From the NCBI GenBank assembly GCA_026874595.1, contig CM049314.1, forward strand, positions 9,294,729-9,358,728: DNA of 64,000 nucleotides, given 5' to 3'. Every line of letters starts with the position of its first letter. The stretch's first letter is position 1. This stretch comes from Sipunculus nudus (Eukaryota; Annelida; Sipuncula; Golfingiida; Sipunculidae). Shown piece by piece: positions 59,761 to 64,000 of this stretch. The notes below the pieces were generated by a model, which saw nothing but the letters and a program-made list of their open reading frames with translations, was not told the DNA's origin and did not search any database. The translations under genes and the position numbers were made by a program.

Positions 59761-61514
59761 TAACCCGGCACCTTAGAACTCTGAAGATTACCAGTAGTTC
59801 AAGAAAATTATTAGGAACAGATTATCGCAATTGGGTGCCACGTATCTCCTATAGTTGTCATTTTCAATGTGATGACAACTACCTTTTCGTCAAGGTGTTT
59901 GTATTACCTTGGTCCTTTATTATGACCTCGCTGTTAACAGCATTCTGAGTAGTGTTATTAGTGTGCTAACGAACTGGTAAAACCACTCCACGTTCATGTG
60001 TCATCAGCGGTGATTCACCGTGTGTTTATATGTATATGCAGTCTAAGCACGTACGCTTCAAAAGAGGAATGTGATTAAAGGAGAATGCTTTGTGAGACAT
60101 TGAGAGATTTCATCTTATAATATATTGTCTTATTTCGCTTTAACATCTTGGTGTTCCTTGGATTAAATTATATTTCCAGGGAAAATTGTTGGTTCCAGTG
60201 TTTTATTGATTTATTGGGGGCGTCAAAACTAATATTTTTATAAATACCGTTTTTGTCACAATTAAAAGTAATACAAGTGTAGACTTAATAAATCAAAATT
60301 AGTTTGCAGAAAACATCATATGTGGCTTTAAAGTCTTCCCTAATATAGGCACACAACTGATATTGTCAATTGTAATTTAATACATCTTCGTTTTCATTAT
60401 GCGTTAAACGTATCTAAAATCTGACAGTCGCGGTTGGGTCTTGTATACTTACCGGTAATATGAGTTTACGTCTTTGTGATATACAGGTAAAATCTCTCTT
60501 CATTTAATGTGTCATCAGCGGTGAATCAGCCGGTATTTCGTCATCGTGTCTGCGCTATCAAGCACGCACACTCAGAATTGATGTGAGGGATAACAAAAGG
60601 AGCGTGGTCTCTCAGACGGGGAGAAACCTTACAACAGCTTGTCACATATCTCTCATACAACCGTGATGTAACAAATATCTTTTATGTGACATGTTTCATG
60701 ATTGATTATATATATCTGCTCCTTGTTTTATTTGACATCACAGGGTGGTTTCGAAATAACAAATGCTTTTAACATAATTACGCTTTATGCTGAAATATAT
60801 AAAACACAATAAACGTCTTTTCCTTAAATCAAAATGAATTTTATTTCTGAAATATGTGAAATAAGACAGGGCCTGTGAAATGACGCAACGAGATCTTATT
60901 CTGTAATTAACAGATGCATTCAATAAATACCTTTTCTCAGTATGTACACAAAAATGACCCCTTTTACATGAAAAATTCTTCTGACTTAACGTTCTTGTGA
61001 TTGAACCCATTCAAATATTCTGCAGACAAACAATGGAAAGAATATTAAGTAGTTAGTACTGACAACTATTTGTTATACATAATTTAATACCCCTACCATT
61101 GTCTCGTGATACAGTAGCCTGATAACAGGTGATAAGTGTACCAACGTCTGTGGGCTTTTTGTATTAGGTCTTGTGCATTATCTACCGGGTAAATGTGAAT
61201 AATCTTGAAACGAATTCTCATTCACAAAAAGGAAAAACCTAGAGGCAGTTTATTTATGAAATATTCAACAAGACACCATATAGAAGTATGAATTGTAAAA
61301 TAATGCTATATGTCACAATGTCACCCGCTGGTTTAATTGTGGGCAAAAAATATTATTAGCAGACATGTTAGATTGACACAATTTTGTTTGTGTTTTGTCT
61401 CAAAACATAATAGTGCCTTAATTTAGGTATCATTTTTAGTGCTGTTATTCCCCTTATATATTCAACCCTCTTTGCGGGAACTTTTTTCTCCCATGGATCG
61501 TGTGTCACTAGCCT
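59761..61514. other. Intronic, nothing recognised
   Basis: The block 'gtgtcatcagcggtgattca' at about 59997 recurs as 'gtgtcatcagcggtgaatca' at about 60509, a small dispersed duplication. No gene is supported. Confidence 0.4.
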
Positions 61515-61552
61515 GGGGGGATGGGGGGGGGGGGCGGGGGGGGGGGGGGGGG
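61515..61552. repeat. Interrupted poly-G tract
   Basis: G6, G12 and G17 are separated by only one or two bases. Confidence 0.95.
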
Positions 61553-61654
61553 TCGGGGGTTACACAAATGAACTGGGTGGATGCGAATATGCCTCAACAC
61601 CAACTCACCAGCTCCCACTTCTGACACCAATGTAAGAGGTGAAAACAGAAACAC

Positions 61655-61735
61655 AGACGATTGTAGATTCGAACTCGAAAGTTATGTCATACATGTCAGA
61701 CGCCCGAACCACTTTGGGCAAGCTACACCGGAAGG
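61655..61735 (-). repeat. tRNA-derived sequence (SINE head or tRNA relic)
   Basis: On the minus strand GGTGTAGCTTGCCCAAAGTGG resembles an A-box/D-arm and GAGTTCGAATCTACA contains a near-consensus B-box/T-arm (GTTCGAATC) at normal spacing. The 5' GGTGTAG can pair in part with CTACAAT after the T-arm, so the outline of a tRNA cloverleaf is retained. The anticodon arm does not fold cleanly. It is most likely a tRNA-derived SINE head lying antisense in intron 1. Confidence 0.5.
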
Positions 61736-62639
61736 CCGATAGGGATGTTTTTGTGTCCATGGTTACGTAAATATCACATATCGGCGTTAATGTATAACAC
61801 AGGGAATCAACCTGCGTTACAACAACGTCCACACTCTCAAGCATGAACGTTTAGAACTGATGTGAAAAGCCTCTACCTAATGCATGGTCTGTAAGAAATC
61901 GGGGAAACCTTGCAATGGTTTGTTAAATATATCTCATATCTATATGACTTTTTCATAGTTTTGTATGATTTTGAACATGTGTTCTCTGTGATAAGTTTTG
62001 ATGAATTTTCTCGTCGCATCCGATGTTCTCAGTTATTAATGCCGGATCTGCAGCAGTAATTACTAATGGTAACAAGTTTTTACCGATTAAATCAAAAGTT
62101 CATATCTAATAAATTGTTAAACATCGTGCTACACTCCTTCATCGTTCTTTAACCTTCACCTCGCATTCCGCCCATTTTCCCACCACAGCCACGAAAGGCG
62201 CCCGCGGCATGCTTAGCTTTCTGTGTTTATATGTGTTTGGTTTGAAAGTGGGGGAAGTTGCGCTAGAGTACCTGCAGCACAGGAGGGGGGGGGGGGGGGG
62301 GGGGGGAGATGCGGGAGATAAGAAAGCTTTTGGGGGGGAAAAAGCTTCAAACTTGGAGAGAATGTGGCACCCAATAGCCAAGAATTTGTCATTGGCATTT
62401 TTTTTAATCGAATCGGTTTTGAGTAAGGACGATTTTCTTGTATGCTCCTAATACAAATACAGAATATACTAAAAGAACATTTTGCCTTCAACAGAGACAA
62501 ACAAAATAACTGAGGGAAACTGTTCTTCCATGGCGGAGGAAAATATTATGACCTTCTATTGAATTATAGTTTATGTTAAATGCTCAAGCCCCCTGTATAC
62601 GTACTTCTAATGTATTTGTATTCGTTCTTTTTATGACAG
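61736..62639. other. Intron end with poly-G tract and acceptor
   Basis: G22 at 62285-62306 generates spurious Gly- and Pro-rich frames. The acceptor of exon 2 (TTCTTTTTATGACAG) lies at the end. Nothing else was seen. Confidence 0.5.
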
Positions 62640-62816
62640 CCGGTGCCCATCGATGACCTAGCCGACATGTCTCGGTCCCCTAAAGGCAGTCTCTCTGACG
62701 ATGATCCCTGGATGGTATTCGCTCAGAAGAACTTCACTGATGGACAACCCGCGTTTTTTGCCCGGAAGGATATCAGGCGCCCTCTGTTGGCAGCAACGTC
62801 AGAAAAGGAATCAGCA
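62640..62816 (+). CDS. Second coding exon (59 codons) of the plus-strand gene
   Basis: A 177-nt frame-0-open exon lies between acceptor TTTTTATGACAG and donor TCAGCA|GTACGT. It is in phase 0 at both ends, so it joins exactly to 47595-47723. It starts PVPIDDLADMSRSPKGSLSD, with acidic clusters (DDLAD, SDDDPW) and a possible proline-directed site (RSPKG). It then reads through WMVFAQKNF to a basic patch (RKDIRRPLL). No membrane segment or known domain was recognised. The balance of charged residues and the GC-richer codons stand out from the flanking intron. The protein continues in exons beyond the right edge. Alternative reading past the donor adds only intron-like sequence to a stop at 63014. 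Confidence 0.72.
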
Positions 62817-64000
62817 GTACGTGCAGAATTTTTCACATTTTCATCACTCTTAGTTATAGATATATCTTACTACTCACTGATTATCAAAACTTTATCAAAT
62901 ATGTTTTTAAACAAGCAGTTTTCACAATCTATAGGATCTACTATCGCTACTAGACCTGATGCTATTTGTATGTGTATCAAAGAAAAAAAATTGTGGCACG
63001 TGTTCGCAGTATAATCGTAACGGAAACTATGTTAACAATTTTGGGGGAAATCATCAATGATAAAACTTATTACCTGGTTTATTTGTCTCAGGACATGTGA
63101 CCCACTGAAACCTCGTATACATGTACGGTGCAAATGGCTATAAAACTGTAATTACGTTTCCTTTGCTTTTTTGTCAGTGAGTGTGAAACTATTAATATAT
63201 CATAGGTAAAAGCGTGAAATATAAAGCCTGCTGAAAGGACAGATGCAAATGATATCATAGAATTGGTGGTGCAAAAGCGATAACTAACTCCGCCTGTCTG
63301 TTCAAAGCCGAATATCTAGCGTTATTGGCCGTGTCTTGTGATATTTAGAGCAATTTACAGTATTTACAGTATTACATTTACACATATAACATTGAGGCTA
63401 AAAAGACATCCATCCTGACCTAACAGGTAATTGGATACCTCTTGATTGTAAAACCAGTGCATTTATGGTTATGTAGTTTTTAAACACTCAATGTCAGTAA
63501 AAACTTTTGCGTTTGCTTGTGCGGTAAAATATATTTAGGAAATGAAGGGTTTAAAACATACGGATTTGGCTTCCCTTGTCAAACAAGTGAACACGCACAC
63601 AGAACCGTCACACAGAAACTTGGCATTACTTTGCTCCAAGTTCTTTTTTTTTTTTGCAGGTTTTGTTGTTAATAAACGTTCATGCTTTAATACAAAATGA
63701 TTGCTTTCTTGAAAACAAGAAAAATTTAGACATAGAGAAATTATACTCCTAATGCAAGAATGAGACTTACAAGCCAGCGGAGGCCTTGAACCACTGCGGT
63801 TTCCCCCGTAACCAGACGTAAATCGCAAAGGAGGAGACAGTCTAAATTGGGCTCGTCCTTCAACCTCTGTGGTTTATAAATAGCAGGTACTAGTTGCTCG
63901 CAGTATGGGCACTCCAATATGATCCAGGTAGCATGGTGCAAACTAGTTAATCAAATTGCCTTAATATATAAGCGGGTGATACATGCCTTATAGGTGTGTT
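62817..64000 (+). other. Start of intron 2, nothing recognised
   Basis: Begins at donor GTACGT. Acceptor-like tracts occur at about 63160-63180 and 63640-63659 (T13 then GCAG). The first is followed at once by an in-frame stop in phase 0, and the second gives a frame of about 30 codons without identity. No exon is called. Confidence 0.4.

Larger units (their letters stand above)
47724..62639 (+). other. Intron 1 of the plus-strand gene (14.9 kb)
   Basis: Bounded by donor GTAAAA at 47724 and an acceptor with an adjacent pyrimidine-rich tract ending GACAG at 62635-62639. Both flanking exons are in phase 0. The intron contains the 48-bp minisatellite, several transposon derivatives and poly-G tracts. 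An extra exon inside it cannot be excluded. Confidence 0.6.

Overview
This window looks like AT-rich, intron-rich DNA from an invertebrate animal. There is no operon-like packing, no convincing open frame longer than about 145 codons, abundant (AT)n, (CA)n and (AAT)n microsatellites, many poly-G/poly-C tracts, satellites and several families of decayed transposable elements. Some dispersed repeats, such as the 'gacagacaaac ... accccctgccacctggcggaggtataa' type and the 'aaggtcaaggtca ... ataactt' type, resemble elements I associate with molluscs and other lophotrochozoans. That placement is an inference, not a demonstration.

Coding content is tiny. On the + strand a spliced gene begins near 47.5 kb. 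It has a TATA box, a short 5' leader, a 43-codon first coding exon (47595-47723), a 14.9-kb intron and a 59-codon second exon (62640-62816). It continues beyond the window. The 102 residues read so far are hydrophilic and unrecognised. On the - strand a second gene start is proposed in a CpG-richer stretch at 20.7-21.0 kb, with an 18-codon first coding exon (20737-20790). A possible 18-codon exon lies 19 kb downstream at 1492-1545. Both reading frames are phase-compatible, but the two are not proven to belong to one gene. The two gene starts point away from each other, with about 26.5 kb of repeat-rich DNA between them.

Layout: 1-20.7 kb is the presumed first intron of the - strand gene plus sparse repeats, with a poly-G cluster at 17.5-17.9 kb. 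20.7-21.0 kb is the - strand promoter and first exon. 21.2-23.4 kb is a local repeat array and a dispersed repeat flanked by GAGTCC-rich tracts. 24-32 kb is unique-looking DNA with microsatellites and repeat fragments. 31.9-32.14 kb is a CpG-rich patch with an everted nuclear-receptor-type palindrome and a strong splice donor. 33.5-36.4 kb is a 20-bp satellite organised into 260-620-bp higher-order repeats. 36.4-47.5 kb is repeat fragments and gene desert. 47.5-62.8 kb is the + strand gene, whose giant first intron holds a ~48-bp palindrome-containing minisatellite, a LINE 3' coding tail nested in another repeat, a TTAA-flanked inverted-repeat element and a TA-flanked pogo/Tigger-like element with a residual transposase N-terminus.

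No rRNA, functional tRNA, CRISPR, virus or toxin gene was seen. The most notable items are the two cryptic gene starts, the higher-order satellite, the intronic palindromic minisatellite and the two DNA-transposon derivatives.
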